Assembly: GCA_003150315.1 (NCBI GenBank)
Contig: QAML01000076.1
Coordinates: 1-64,000 of the forward strand
Source of the DNA: Prevotellaceae bacterium
Lineage (GTDB): Bacteria > Bacteroidota > Bacteroidia > Bacteroidales > Bacteroidaceae
DNA length: 64,000 bases
Direction: 5' to 3'
Shown here: positions 45,197 to 54,571 of the stretch, piece by piece
Layout: every line of letters begins with the position of its first letter
Numbering within the stretch: the first letter of the stretch is position 1
Notes under the pieces: generated by a model
Seen by the model: the letters and a program-made list of their open reading frames with translations, nothing else
Told to the model about the DNA's origin: nothing
The model's database searches: none
Position numbers and translations under genes: made by a program

Positions 45197-46318
45197 ATGG
45201 ATAAAGAATTAAGAGTGATAATAAGCGGCGGCGGTACTGGCGGGCATATATTCCCTGCGGTGTCAATAGCCAATGCCCTGAAAGAGATGTGTCCGGGGGT
45301 TAAAATCCTGTTTGTTGGCGCAGAGGGCAGAATGGAGATGCAGCGTGTTCCGGCAGCCGGCTATGAAATAAAGGGCTTGCCTATTTGCGGTTTTGACAGG
45401 AAGCATATACTGAACAACATAAAAACCATTTTCAAGATAATGCGCAGCCGCAGTTTGGCAAAACGTATTATAAAAGATTTCCGCCCCATGGTTGCCGTAG
45501 GTGTGGGAGGATATGCCAGCGGACCAACACTTGACGAAGCACAAGCTATGGGCATTCCTACACTTATACAAGAGCAAAATTCTTATGCGGGAGTAACAAA
45601 CAAGTTGCTTGCAAAGAAGGCTGACAAGATATGTGTGGCTTATGAAGGAATGGGGCGTTTCTTTCCGGAAGACAAGATAATAATGACAGGAAACCCTGTG
45701 CGTCAGGCTTTGCTCGATTGCAGTGTGAGCAGAGAGGATGCCATTAAAACGTTTGGGCTTGATCCTTCGAAAAAGACCATTCTCATTATTGGCGGTTCGC
45801 TTGGTGCGAGAACCATGAACGAATCTGTGCTTAACAATCTCGTGCTAATAAAGCAGAGCAACGCACAGTTTATATGGCAGACGGGAAAATATTACAGTGC
45901 TTCGGTACAAGAGGAATTGGCTAAGAGAGGAAAACCGGACAATGTTGCCGTAATGGAATTTATTTCGGATATGGCGGTGGCTTATCGCGCAGCCGATTTG
46001 GTGGTTTCGCGTTCCGGCGCGGGAAGTATTTCGGAACTGCAACTTTTGGGCAAAGCTGCGATACTCGTTCCCTCGCCAAATGTGGCGGAAGACCATCAGA
46101 CCAAAAATACTCTGGCTCTTACCACACGCGATGCAGCGCTCTATGTGAAAGATGCCGATGCCGTGTGCACTCTTATTCCGCGTGCATTGAACGCTGTGGC
46201 TGACGATGCGCTTCTTGCGAATTTAAGTAAAAACATAAAGTCATTGGCTCTGCCCGATGCGGCTAAAATAATAGCTCAAGAGGTGGTGGTTTTGGCAGAA
46301 AAAAGCAATAAAAACTAA
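45197..46318 (+). CDS. murG: UDP-GlcNAc:undecaprenyl-PP-MurNAc-pentapeptide GlcNAc transferase
   Basis: 373 aa GT28 enzyme. The N-terminal GGGTGGHIFPAVSIANAL loop, VGVGGYASGPT and EQNSYAGVTNKLLAK are followed by the donor-binding half with GGSLGARTMNESV, the SRSGAGSISELQLLGKAAIL acceptor of UDP-GlcNAc, and VAEDHQTKN. It makes lipid II. It is the first gene of the cluster, preceded by a TAATTTTG box at 45128. ftsW and murD, which usually precede it, are not here. Confidence 0.97.
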   Translation: MDKELRVIISGGGTGGHIFPAVSIANALKEMCPGVKILFVGAEGRMEMQRVPAAGYEIKGLPICGFDRKHILNNIKTIFKIMRSRSLAKRIIKDFRPMVAVGVGGYASGPTLDEAQAMGIPTLIQEQNSYAGVTNKLLAKKADKICVAYEGMGRFFPEDKIIMTGNPVRQALLDCSVSREDAIKTFGLDPSKKTILIIGGSLGARTMNESVLNNLVLIKQSNAQFIWQTGKYYSASVQEELAKRGKPDNVAVMEFISDMAVAYRAADLVVSRSGAGSISELQLLGKAAILVPSPNVAEDHQTKNTLALTTRDAALYVKDADAVCTLIPRALNAVADDALLANLSKNIKSLALPDAAKIIAQEVVVLAEKSNKN

Positions 46319-46331
46319 AATACAGAACGAA

Positions 46332-47711
46332 ATGGATTTGAATGATATAAAAGCCGTTTATTTTATAGGTATCGGCGGCATTGGTATGAGCGCGATTGCG
46401 CGATATTTTCTTTCAAAAGAAACTCCCGTGGGAGGTTACGACAAAACTCCCTCGGTGCTTACCGAACGCTTGAAGGCCGAGGGTGCAAAGGTGCAGTATG
46501 ATGACGACCCCGATGAGATTTCTTCGGAATTCAAGAACCCGAGGAACACATTGGTGGTATATACTCCGGCAATTCCTGCAGACAATAAAGTTCTCGGCTA
46601 TTTCAAGAATATGGCATACGATGTTGTGAAGCGCGCTCAGGTGCTCGGCGCGTTGACTCGTGCTTATCGCGGATTGTGTGTGGCCGGTACTCACGGCAAG
46701 ACCACAACTTCCACCATGGCTGCGCATATAATTCACCAAAGCCATGTGGGCTGCAATGCTTTTCTCGGTGGAATTTCGAAAAACTACGGAACAAACTATT
46801 TGTTGAACTCTTCAAGCCCGTACGTGGTTATAGAAGCCGATGAATACGACCATTCTTTTCACCAACTCACGCCTTATGCTTCGGTGGTTACGGCTGTGGA
46901 TGCCGACCATCTCGATATTTACGGAACACACGAGGCATATATAGAAAGTTTCGAGAAATACACATCGTTAATACGCAAAGGCGGTGCACTCATAATGCAC
47001 AAGAACATAGCTTTGAAGCCACAGCTTAAGGACGGTGTTCGTTTCTATGATTACAGTGTGGACGAAGGAGATTTCCATGCCGAGAACATACGTATAGGTA
47101 ACGGCAGAATCATGTTTGATTTCATTTCTCCGTTGGGTAATATTGCCAACATAGATTTGGGTGTGCCGGTCTACGTAAACATAGAAAACGGTGTGGCTGC
47201 AATGGCTCTCGCACAGATAGCGGGAGTTTCGGCAGAAGACATTAGGGAAGGCATGCGCACCTTTTCGGGGGTGGAACGTCGTTTCGACATAAAGATAAAT
47301 ACCGAAAAGATAGTGCTTATAAGCGATTATGCACACCATCCGAAAGAAATAGAACAGTGCATAAGCTCTGTGCGCAAGGTGTTCAAGGGGCGCAAGATTG
47401 CGGCTATATTCCAACCGCACCTATATTCACGCACGCGCGATTTCTATAAGGATTTCGCCAAAAGTCTTTCTCTGCTCGACGAGGTGGTTCTGACTGAAAT
47501 CTATCCTGCTCGTGAGCGTCTTATCCCCGGTGTAACAAGTCGTTTGATTTATGATAATCTCCGTCCTGACATGCAAAAACGCATTATCCGTAAGGAAGAT
47601 GTGCTTGATGTGGTTCGCAGCATGAATGTAGATGTGCTTCTGATTCTCGGCGCAGGCGATTTGGACAATATGACTCCGGAAATTACAAAAATTCTGCTCC
47701 CGCGTAGTTAA
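46332..47711 (+). CDS. murC: UDP-N-acetylmuramate--L-alanine ligase
   Basis: 459 aa Mur ligase. The N-terminal UDP-binding segment is YFIGIGGIGMSAIARYF. The ATP loop is GTHGKTTTSTMAAH, the central metal site is EADEYDHSF, and the C-terminal domain has DYAHHPKEI. It adds L-Ala to UDP-MurNAc. It starts 13 nt after murG. Confidence 0.97.
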   Translation: MDLNDIKAVYFIGIGGIGMSAIARYFLSKETPVGGYDKTPSVLTERLKAEGAKVQYDDDPDEISSEFKNPRNTLVVYTPAIPADNKVLGYFKNMAYDVVKRAQVLGALTRAYRGLCVAGTHGKTTTSTMAAHIIHQSHVGCNAFLGGISKNYGTNYLLNSSSPYVVIEADEYDHSFHQLTPYASVVTAVDADHLDIYGTHEAYIESFEKYTSLIRKGGALIMHKNIALKPQLKDGVRFYDYSVDEGDFHAENIRIGNGRIMFDFISPLGNIANIDLGVPVYVNIENGVAAMALAQIAGVSAEDIREGMRTFSGVERRFDIKINTEKIVLISDYAHHPKEIEQCISSVRKVFKGRKIAAIFQPHLYSRTRDFYKDFAKSLSLLDEVVLTEIYPARERLIPGVTSRLIYDNLRPDMQKRIIRKEDVLDVVRSMNVDVLLILGAGDLDNMTPEITKILLPRS

Positions 47712-47735
47712 AAGCAAAACGCATACTCGAAAGTC

Positions 47736-48461
47736 ATGAAAAATCTGCTTAAATTGCTGCTGCTGCTTGTGCTTGCCGTATATTTGGGATTGGCTGTTAC
47801 CGTTTTCAACAATCCCGAAGTGCGACAGAAATGTGCAGCAGTTGACGTGATAGTAAAAGACAGCGATGTGGCAGGTTTCATAACTCCATTGGAAATACGT
47901 ACAATCCTGAAAGATTCGAAGTTGTATCCCGTGGGACAAAAAATGAGCAATATCAATTGCGCGGAAATAGAGAAAGTGCTTGCCAGAAATCCTTTCATTG
48001 ATAATATAACAAGCTATAAAACTGCGGGAGACCATGTATATGTTACCGTAACGCAGCGACTGCCCGTTATGAGAATTATCAGCGACAACGGAGACAACTA
48101 TTATATAGATACACGCGGAAAGGTTATGCCGCACATGCACTATTCGGCAGATTTGGTAGTGGCTACGGGGCATATTTCGAAACAGTATGCGCATTCAAAA
48201 TTGCTGCCTATAGGAAGACTGCTGAAATATGATAAATTCTGGGATAACCAAATAGAACAGATAAATGTAGACAGTGCCGGCAATGTGGAATTATTTCCGA
48301 GAATAGGCGACCATGTCGTATATATTGGGCAACCGGTGAGAGTGACGCAGAAATTGAAAAGACTCAAGGCTTTTTATGCCCAAGTTTTGAATCAGGTGGG
48401 ATGGAACAAGTATTCCAGAATAGACATAGAGTATGACAATCAGATAATATGTAAGAAATAA
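47736..48461 (+). CDS. ftsQ: Cell division protein FtsQ
   Basis: 241 aa. A short cytoplasmic start is followed by one membrane helix (LLLLLVLAVYLGLAVTVF). A POTRA-like domain (FITPLEIRTILKDS, CAEIEKVLARNPFIDNI) and a beta domain with VTQRLPVMRII and YYIDTRGKVMP follow. It is a periplasmic divisome scaffold. It sits between murC and ftsA with 24 and 4 nt gaps. Confidence 0.93.
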   Translation: MKNLLKLLLLLVLAVYLGLAVTVFNNPEVRQKCAAVDVIVKDSDVAGFITPLEIRTILKDSKLYPVGQKMSNINCAEIEKVLARNPFIDNITSYKTAGDHVYVTVTQRLPVMRIISDNGDNYYIDTRGKVMPHMHYSADLVVATGHISKQYAHSKLLPIGRLLKYDKFWDNQIEQINVDSAGNVELFPRIGDHVVYIGQPVRVTQKLKRLKAFYAQVLNQVGWNKYSRIDIEYDNQIICKK

Positions 48462-48465
48462 CAAA

Positions 48466-49881
48466 ATGGCTACAACAGATAACTTCATAGCTGCCATAGA
48501 AATAGGCTCATCAAAGATAACAGGAATGGTGGGCAGACGAATGGCGGATGGCAGCATTCAGATATTGGCTTGCGCCAAGGAAAACTCCGGCGATTGCATT
48601 CGCAGAGGAACCGTTCATAATGTAGACAAAACAAGTGAGTGCCTTAAGAACATAAAGCAGCGTCTTCAGGATGTGGTAAAGAAAAACATTTCGAAAGTTT
48701 ATGTTTGCATAGGCGGGCAGAGTCTGCATTCTGTATTAAACACCGTTTCAAGAGATTTCGAGACCGAAACGAAGATAACTCAAGAGATAGTTGATGCTTT
48801 ATATGAGGAAGACCGCAATCTGAATATTCCTGATTATTGGCTTATGAAGATAATACCGCAGGATTATTATCTTGGTAAACAAAGGCAGGCTTCTTCGTCT
48901 TCGTCGGTTGTAGGAGTTGTTTCCGACAAACTGGAAGGCAGTTTTCTGAATGTTTTCTACAGACACAGCTTTTACGAAAACATAAAAGAATGTTTGGTAT
49001 CAGCCGGATTTAAGAAAGTGGAGTATATGATGACTCCTATAGTTCTTGGCGACGGACTGCTGAGCATGGATGCAAAACGTACAGGCTGCGTTCTTGTTGA
49101 TTTTGGAAAGGATACAACATCCGTAGCTGTGTATTCCTCAAAACTTTTGCGTCGTCTTGCTGTTATTCCACTTGGCTCAGGAAACATAACAAAGGATATA
49201 GCTTCTGTTTTCAGAATTGAGGAATCTGAGGCAGAGATGCTAAAGTGCGAATATGGTTCTGCTTTTTCAGAAAAAGACGTGGCTGAAGATGCAAGCGACA
49301 AAATTTACACACTAAGCGATGGACGTGATATTAATGCGCGTGAGCTTAATGAAATAGTAGAGGCACGAATGGAGGAAATCCTCATAAATGTGGAAGAACA
49401 GATTCGTCGTTCGGGACTAAAGGCAAGTGAGGATTTGATAAGTGGTGCAATACTTACGGGCGGCGGTTCTAATTTGCGAGATTTAAGCAAAGCTTTTAAG
49501 CAATATACCAAGATAGGCGAAGAAAAAATCAAATTTGCCAAGTACGTAAACTTCCAAGTAAATACGAAATATGCCGAAGCAAAACAGGCAGACGGAACTC
49601 TGAATGCAATCCTTTCGTTGCTTACGCAAGGAAAGGAAGAGTGTGCAGGAGATATAATTCCTGAGGAACAGGGATTGTTTGAAGAAGTAGGACGCACGCC
49701 GCAGGAAGATACTAATGAAGGAAAAGGCAGGGATAATATAACCGAACTTAATCCAGAGACGCCTGAGGAAGAACCACAGCAGGAGCAAACCAAGAAACCC
49801 GGTAAGTTTGCGAAGTGGTTTAAGAAACTTGGAAATGGCATTAAAAATACTGCCGACAAATTGGTAAGCCCAGAAGAATAA
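48466..49881 (+). CDS. ftsA: Cell division actin-like protein FtsA
   Basis: 471 aa. The actin/Hsp70 ATPase core has AIEIGSSKITGMVGRR, GCVLVDFGKDTTSVAVY and GAILTGGGSNLRDL. A 1C-type insert lies near the N-terminus. A long acidic Pro/Glu-rich linker leads to a basic amphipathic C-terminal helix (FAKWFKKLGNGIKNTADKLV), the expected membrane-targeting sequence. It tethers FtsZ to the membrane. Having one FtsA before two FtsZ genes raises the question of which FtsZ it binds. Confidence 0.95.
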   Translation: MATTDNFIAAIEIGSSKITGMVGRRMADGSIQILACAKENSGDCIRRGTVHNVDKTSECLKNIKQRLQDVVKKNISKVYVCIGGQSLHSVLNTVSRDFETETKITQEIVDALYEEDRNLNIPDYWLMKIIPQDYYLGKQRQASSSSSVVGVVSDKLEGSFLNVFYRHSFYENIKECLVSAGFKKVEYMMTPIVLGDGLLSMDAKRTGCVLVDFGKDTTSVAVYSSKLLRRLAVIPLGSGNITKDIASVFRIEESEAEMLKCEYGSAFSEKDVAEDASDKIYTLSDGRDINARELNEIVEARMEEILINVEEQIRRSGLKASEDLISGAILTGGGSNLRDLSKAFKQYTKIGEEKIKFAKYVNFQVNTKYAEAKQADGTLNAILSLLTQGKEECAGDIIPEEQGLFEEVGRTPQEDTNEGKGRDNITELNPETPEEEPQQEQTKKPGKFAKWFKKLGNGIKNTADKLVSPEE

Positions 49882-49918
49882 TCTTCTTTGGATATTGCAA
49901 TAACAGTGTTGTATAATA

Positions 49919-51277
49919 ATGAATGCTCGTAAAGAAAATTCTATTATAGACTTTAATTTACCGCAAAACGGTGAAGTCGTGTCCGTCAATGACCCAAGAA
50001 TAATAAAAGTTATAGGCGTTGGTGGCGGCGGTGGCAATGCTGTTGCCCGAATGTATGAGGAAGGACTTCATGACGTGCGTTTTGAAGTTTGCAACACCGA
50101 CCACAAAGATCTCGTGAAGAATCCCGTGCCTGTTCGTCGCCAACTGGGGAAGGACGGACTTGGGACGGGAAGTAATCCAGAAAGAGGTAGAGAGATTGCA
50201 GAAGAAAGTCTTGACGAAATACACAAAATGTTTTCTGATGGCACACGCATGGTCTTTATAACTGCAGGTATGGGCGGCGGAACTGGAACAGGGGCTGCAC
50301 CTGTAATTGCCCGCGAAGCGCAAAAAGCGGGTATGCTTACGGTTGGAGTAGTTACCATTCCTTTCGCAATGGAGAGAGAAATAAGAATAGATCGTGCGCT
50401 TGACGGAGTTTATGAATTGTCTAAGTATGTCGATTCTTTGCTTGTAATCAACAACGAACGTCTTTGCAAGATTTGCGCGTTCAAAACGCTTCTCGAGGCT
50501 TTCCACATGTCTGACGATACTTTGTTGGTGGCTGTTAAGAGCATTGCTGATATAATAACTACAACAATGCATTGGAATCTTGACTTTAACGATGTAAGCA
50601 CTGTGCTAAAGAAAGGTGGAATTGCTTTGATAAGCACAGGAGAGGGCGAAGGCGAGAATCGTATTGCCGATGCCATAAAGAATGCAATAGAATCTCCTTT
50701 GCTTAATGACAATGATATATTTAATGCCCGTAAGGCTACGATTGCAATATATACCTCCGACAAAAATGAAGAATCTATCACTATGCCGGAGATAGACGAA
50801 ATTCATGAGTTTATGAACAAATTCGTGGATAGCGGATTTGATACAAAGTTCGGATTGGCTTATGTGCCGGGAATGGGAAAAAAGATAAAAATCACAATTC
50901 TTGCATCTGGTTTCGGCTTGGGTACAAGACCTTATGTTTCTGACAGTATGGGTAATGCTAATTCTGGAGTTGTCAGTATTAATGACGACGTAGACAATCG
51001 GGCAAAAGAGGAAGAACGTATTCGAAGACGTGAGAAATTCTATGGAAATAAAGTGAACAAACAAAAACGTCCGCATTTCATTTACAAGTTTTCGGACGCT
51101 GATCTCGATAATGAGGATGTAATAAAAATGGTCTCGGAAAGCAATACGCAAACACGACGCTACGAGACATTGAAAAGAATTCAGAGTCAGTCAGACGATT
51201 ATTCCGAGCCGGAGACGACTGAAAATATTTCTGCCAAAGAAGAACCGGCAACGGGCAAAATTTATTTCGGCAACTGA
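49919..51277 (+). CDS. ftsZ: FtsZ copy 1, diverged tubulin-like division protein
   Basis: 452 aa. The GTPase parts are kept: [12 protein letters not shown], the T4 loop [11 protein letters not shown] near residue 120, and the T7 synergy loop NLDFNDV with its catalytic Asp. Other normally invariant spots differ: NTDAQAL is NTDHKDL, NNERLREIYP is [11 protein letters not shown], and the residues before T7 read TTMHW rather than a HGKI-type sequence. After the core come a Lys/Arg-rich segment ([15 protein letters not shown]), a conserved block [15 protein letters not shown], and the C-terminus GKIYFGN. It is followed 22 nt later by a second, more canonical ftsZ. The copies share the unusual C-terminal block, so they arose by tandem duplication. 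Copy 1 may be a specialised partner. Confidence 0.95.
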   Translation: MNARKENSIIDFNLPQNGEVVSVNDPRIIKVIGVGGGGGNAVARMYEEGLHDVRFEVCNTDHKDLVKNPVPVRRQLGKDGLGTGSNPERGREIAEESLDEIHKMFSDGTRMVFITAGMGGGTGTGAAPVIAREAQKAGMLTVGVVTIPFAMEREIRIDRALDGVYELSKYVDSLLVINNERLCKICAFKTLLEAFHMSDDTLLVAVKSIADIITTTMHWNLDFNDVSTVLKKGGIALISTGEGEGENRIADAIKNAIESPLLNDNDIFNARKATIAIYTSDKNEESITMPEIDEIHEFMNKFVDSGFDTKFGLAYVPGMGKKIKITILASGFGLGTRPYVSDSMGNANSGVVSINDDVDNRAKEEERIRRREKFYGNKVNKQKRPHFIYKFSDADLDNEDVIKMVSESNTQTRRYETLKRIQSQSDDYSEPETTENISAKEEPATGKIYFGN

Positions 51278-51299
51278 CAAATATTAATCACAGAGAAAT

Positions 51300-52622
51300 A
51301 TGGACGAGAAAGATCAAATAGTAGATTTTGCTTTTAGAACAGGCAATCCGCATATAATAAAAGTTATAGGTGTCGGTGGCGGCGGCGGCAATGCCGTAAA
51401 CCACATGTACCAAACCGGAATTCATGATGTTAGTTTCGTAGTCTGCAATACAGATGCCCAGGCTTTGGACGATTCTCCCGTGCAATTCAAAGTACAGTTG
51501 GGAAGCGAAGGACTTGGTGCGGGCAATATTCCGGAAAAAGCACGCCATGCCGCAGAAGAAAGCATAGAGTCGATAGACAAAATGCTTTCAGATGGTACCA
51601 AGATGGTCTTTATAACTGCGGGCATGGGCGGCGGAACAGGTACCGGTGCTGCTCCTATCATAGCGCGTGAGGCAAAAAGCAAGAACATCCTGACCATTGG
51701 CATCGTTACAATTCCTTTCCAATTTGAGGGGAACAGAAAAATAGATCAAGCGTTAGACGGTGTGGAAGCCATTTCCAAGAATGTCGATGCTTTGCTTGTT
51801 GTAAACAATGAACGTTTGCGCGAGATTTATCCGGAACTTACTATAAGTGATGCTTTCGGACGTGCCGACGACACCTTGACGCTTGCTGCAAGAAGCATTG
51901 CGGAGATTATTACCACGCACGGAAAGATAAACCTTGACTTTAATGATGTATGCACAGTGCTTCGCGATGGTGGCGTTGCCATAATGAGTACAGGAAAAGG
52001 TGAGGGAGAACTTCGCGTAAAGAGTGCTATAGACGATGCTTTGAATTCTCCTCTTCTTAATAATAACGACATCTTCGATGCGAAGAAAGTTCTGCTATAT
52101 ATATATTGTTCCGACAAAGACGAAGACACAATAACAATGGAGGAGATGAACGAAGTACATGATTTCATGAGCAAGTTCGGAAGGGATTTCGAAGTAAAGT
52201 GGGGTATAGCTTTCGACCCTTCTCTCGGTAAACAGGTAAAGGTAACCGTATTGGCTTCGGGTTTTGGATTGGCAAACGTTCCTTATATGGAGGAATATCT
52301 TGTGCGCAATGGCGGAGATGAGTCCGAGCAAGCTGCACAGGCTGCAGAGGAAGAAGAGAAGAAAGCAGAACGTCGCAAGAAATTCGGTTATGAAGAAAAG
52401 AGCCGCGTAGGTTCATATCGTCGCCCTCATCATGTGTTCCGTTTCAATGACGTGGATGTTGACAACGATGATATAATATCTATGGTGGAGCAAACTCCTA
52501 CGGCACACCGCAGCAGCGCTATGTTGCGACGCATTTATGAGAAAAACTACGGCGGTTCTGCTCCCGAGAAACAAAATGGCGATGCGGAGCAAACCACGGA
52601 TCCGAGTACAATAAAATTCTAA
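51300..52622 (+). CDS. ftsZ: FtsZ copy 2, canonical tubulin-like division protein
   Basis: 440 aa. [26 protein letters not shown], the T4 loop [24 protein letters not shown] and the T7 loop KINLDFNDV all match ordinary FtsZ. After the core there is an Ala/Glu/Lys-rich linker, then RRPHHVFRFNDVDVDNDDI, which is the counterpart of the block in copy 1, and an end DPSTIKF. It is likely the main ring-forming FtsZ; copy 1 (about half identical by eye in the core) is the diverged one. yqeY starts 13 nt after it. Confidence 0.96.
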   Translation: MDEKDQIVDFAFRTGNPHIIKVIGVGGGGGNAVNHMYQTGIHDVSFVVCNTDAQALDDSPVQFKVQLGSEGLGAGNIPEKARHAAEESIESIDKMLSDGTKMVFITAGMGGGTGTGAAPIIAREAKSKNILTIGIVTIPFQFEGNRKIDQALDGVEAISKNVDALLVVNNERLREIYPELTISDAFGRADDTLTLAARSIAEIITTHGKINLDFNDVCTVLRDGGVAIMSTGKGEGELRVKSAIDDALNSPLLNNNDIFDAKKVLLYIYCSDKDEDTITMEEMNEVHDFMSKFGRDFEVKWGIAFDPSLGKQVKVTVLASGFGLANVPYMEEYLVRNGGDESEQAAQAAEEEEKKAERRKKFGYEEKSRVGSYRRPHHVFRFNDVDVDNDDIISMVEQTPTAHRSSAMLRRIYEKNYGGSAPEKQNGDAEQTTDPSTIKF

Positions 52623-52635
52623 AAACATAAACAAA

Positions 52636-53085
52636 ATGGCATTGTTTGAACAAATAAGCAAAGACATAATGAGTGCCATGAAGGCTCACGACAAAGTGCG
52701 TCTTGAGGCATTACGCAACATTAAAAAGAATTTCATAGAAGCAAAAACCGCCCCGGGTTCCAATGACGAACTTACAGACGATGCGGCTTTGAAGATTCTT
52801 GCCAAAATGGCTAAGCAGGGAAAAGATACGGCTGCTTTGTACCACGAGCAAAACCGTCCCGATCTCGCAGAAGAGGAGGAGGCACAGGTAAAGGTCATAG
52901 AGACATATTTACCAAAGCAACTATCAGACGAAGAAGTAGAGAAAGAGGTAAAATCCATTATTGCCGGCGTTGGAGCAACGTCAATGCGCGATATGGGTAA
53001 AGTCATGGGAGCTGCCACGAAAGCTCTTGCGGGTAAAGCCGACGGGAAAAAAATTTCAGAATTGGTAAAAAAACTCCTTGCCTAA
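52636..53085 (+). CDS. yqeY: GatB/YqeY domain protein
   Basis: 149 aa, the usual YqeY length: the N-terminal LFEQISKDIMSAMKAHDKV, LEALRNIKKNFIEAKT, then the tail-domain segment VIETYLPKQLSDEEVEKEVK and the C-terminal MGKVMGAATKALAGKADGKK. It resembles the tRNA-binding tail of GatB; its role is not firmly known. It regularly follows ftsZ in Bacteroidota. Confidence 0.93.
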   Translation: MALFEQISKDIMSAMKAHDKVRLEALRNIKKNFIEAKTAPGSNDELTDDAALKILAKMAKQGKDTAALYHEQNRPDLAEEEEAQVKVIETYLPKQLSDEEVEKEVKSIIAGVGATSMRDMGKVMGAATKALAGKADGKKISELVKKLLA

Positions 53086-53158
53086 GACCATAAAGCTATA
53101 GGAATAACTTATAGCAATTATCCATAAAGGTAGATTTTAATAGACAGACAAGTTTGGC

Positions 53159-53199
53159 AAAGTAAGTCGGTTGTACTTAATTAACAACCGACTTACTTT
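53159..53199. terminator. Bidirectional terminator between yqeY and the accessory island
   Basis: A 16-bp perfect stem AAAGTAAGTCGGTTGT with its complement and a 9-nt loop; T-rich on both sides in the two strands. It separates the division cluster from the convergent DUF262 gene. Confidence 0.9.
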
Positions 53200-53227
53200 A
53201 TTTGTTTTTGTATGGAGAAGTCGTGGT

Positions 53228-54394
53228 TTACTTGTTACCCTTTGCCTGGTTGTGAGTTTTGCATAGCATTTGACAGTTATTTATATCGGTAGAACCGCCC
53301 TTGCTCCACGCCGTAACGTGGTCGGCATCCATTTCCGAAATTTTGTAGATGCGTGTACGCTGTTTCTCATTATTGCTATGTGCACAAAGAGGGCAGTTTG
53401 ATATTCCTTCTTTTTCTGCTTTTGCGGTTTGTCGTTCATACACTGTTTGAATTGTTTTCTTGTCGAAAACTCTTATGTTCAGTAGCTTTGTTTCCGTTTC
53501 GCCGCCAAGAAGATACTCGTAAATACCTTTCTTATTTCCCACACAGTCGTCTGCATATAGAGCACTGAGTCTTTCATGTATTTTTTCGGGGTTGTATGGA
53601 ATTTTGTGATAGAGTTCATATAGACGTCCCCAGTTTTGTGTACGCATTTCTGCTTTTGTGTCTATGAAAATTCCCGAAATCCAATTTATAACACTGTTGA
53701 AGTAGGTTGTTGTTTCGCAAATGTTTTCGTCAAATCGGTGTGCCGACATATATTCATCTATATTACCTTTGCTCACCCAGTTTAGTGCACATTGCAGAAA
53801 GTCTTGTCGGTTTGCAGTGCCGCTAACGTAGGTTTGCCACATTTGTATCCTTGCATTGTTGGAGTTTGAGAATTCTTCCTTCAGCGCACTTACAAAAGGA
53901 CCGGAGTATATGGCATTGCGCAATTCTTGCTCGTTAAGCGGTATGCCGGCTATGTTTATTGTTTTGAACCATTCTTTTATCTCGCTTTCTTCTCCGTAAC
54001 AAATGTATATGAGCAAGTGTGTTTGCTTTATCTTTTCTTTCAAATTTTCTGCCATACTTGAAAAGTACATAGGCATACCGTTCTTGTCGGTAATGGCGAA
54101 TTTGTCTGTAAGAAAACGTCCGAGGCTGGTTATGCGTTGCTGCCCGTCAAGCACTTCATATTTGTCTTCGTCTGTTTGATTGAAATATATTAAACCAAGC
54201 GGGTATCCGTGCAGAACTGATTCTATAACCGCTGTGTCTTTTTTCCCGTCGGCATAGATGTAGTTGCGTTGGTATTCCGGTTGGATTACGAGTTTACCGG
54301 AAAGTCCGAAAAGTCCTTTGCCTTCAAGTTCGTTATAAACAAAACCTTTGCAAATTTGGTCTATTGTTATGTCTGTTCTTAGTGTAGTTCTCAT
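53228..54394 (-). CDS. DUF262 (GmrSD/ParB-like) protein with C-terminal HNH nuclease domain
   Basis: 388 aa. The N-terminal DUF262 domain has [28 protein letters not shown], and the ParB-like [14 protein letters not shown] middle helical region follows. The C-terminus is an HNH zinc nuclease: CPLCAHS, then [20 protein letters not shown] and CKTHNQ. Related proteins act in defence (GmrSD, BrxU and HNH-containing restriction enzymes). Its start is 133 nt after the methyltransferase stop, and a frame encoding an alternative methyltransferase end stops 2 nt before it, so the two are an operon. It is probably the nuclease half of a restriction-modification system (inference). Confidence 0.85.
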   Translation of the reverse strand: MRTTLRTDITIDQICKGFVYNELEGKGLFGLSGKLVIQPEYQRNYIYADGKKDTAVIESVLHGYPLGLIYFNQTDEDKYEVLDGQQRITSLGRFLTDKFAITDKNGMPMYFSSMAENLKEKIKQTHLLIYICYGEESEIKEWFKTINIAGIPLNEQELRNAIYSGPFVSALKEEFSNSNNARIQMWQTYVSGTANRQDFLQCALNWVSKGNIDEYMSAHRFDENICETTTYFNSVINWISGIFIDTKAEMRTQNWGRLYELYHKIPYNPEKIHERLSALYADDCVGNKKGIYEYLLGGETETKLLNIRVFDKKTIQTVYERQTAKAEKEGISNCPLCAHSNNEKQRTRIYKISEMDADHVTAWSKGGSTDINNCQMLCKTHNQAKGNK

Positions 54395-54396
54395 GA

Positions 54397-54571
54397 TTAT
54401 ATCTTTTTCTTTATGAATACTCTTCTGTATAATTTAATTCCTTGAACAATCGGTCTTGCTACCATGTCGAGATATGAAACGGATGAATATCCTTGCATAT
54501 TTGCGTTGTCCGTTGACATGCCAACCGTCAGCTCCGGGAGCGAGCAATATGTTTGATACAGATTCGTGCAT
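54397..54571 (-). pseudogene. Two further copies of the methyltransferase 3' end, in other frames
   Basis: Between the methyltransferase stop and the DUF262 start, two more frames end in the family-type terminal strand. One frame (54571-54434) contains WHVNGQRKYARIFIRF. The next (54519-54397) contains [17 protein letters not shown] and stops 2 nt before the nuclease ATG. Both resemble YARICIKHI at the current end of the methyltransferase. The DNA of the first two is also alike (TATGCA, then a TATCTCG/TATTGCTCG-type block). They look like decayed tandem duplicates of the 3' end of this gene. Confidence 0.45.

Noticed and set aside
49919..52622. Idea that the two ftsZ genes are an assembly duplicate
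   Set aside because: They differ at many positions throughout, including in linker and C-terminus, so they are separate genes.
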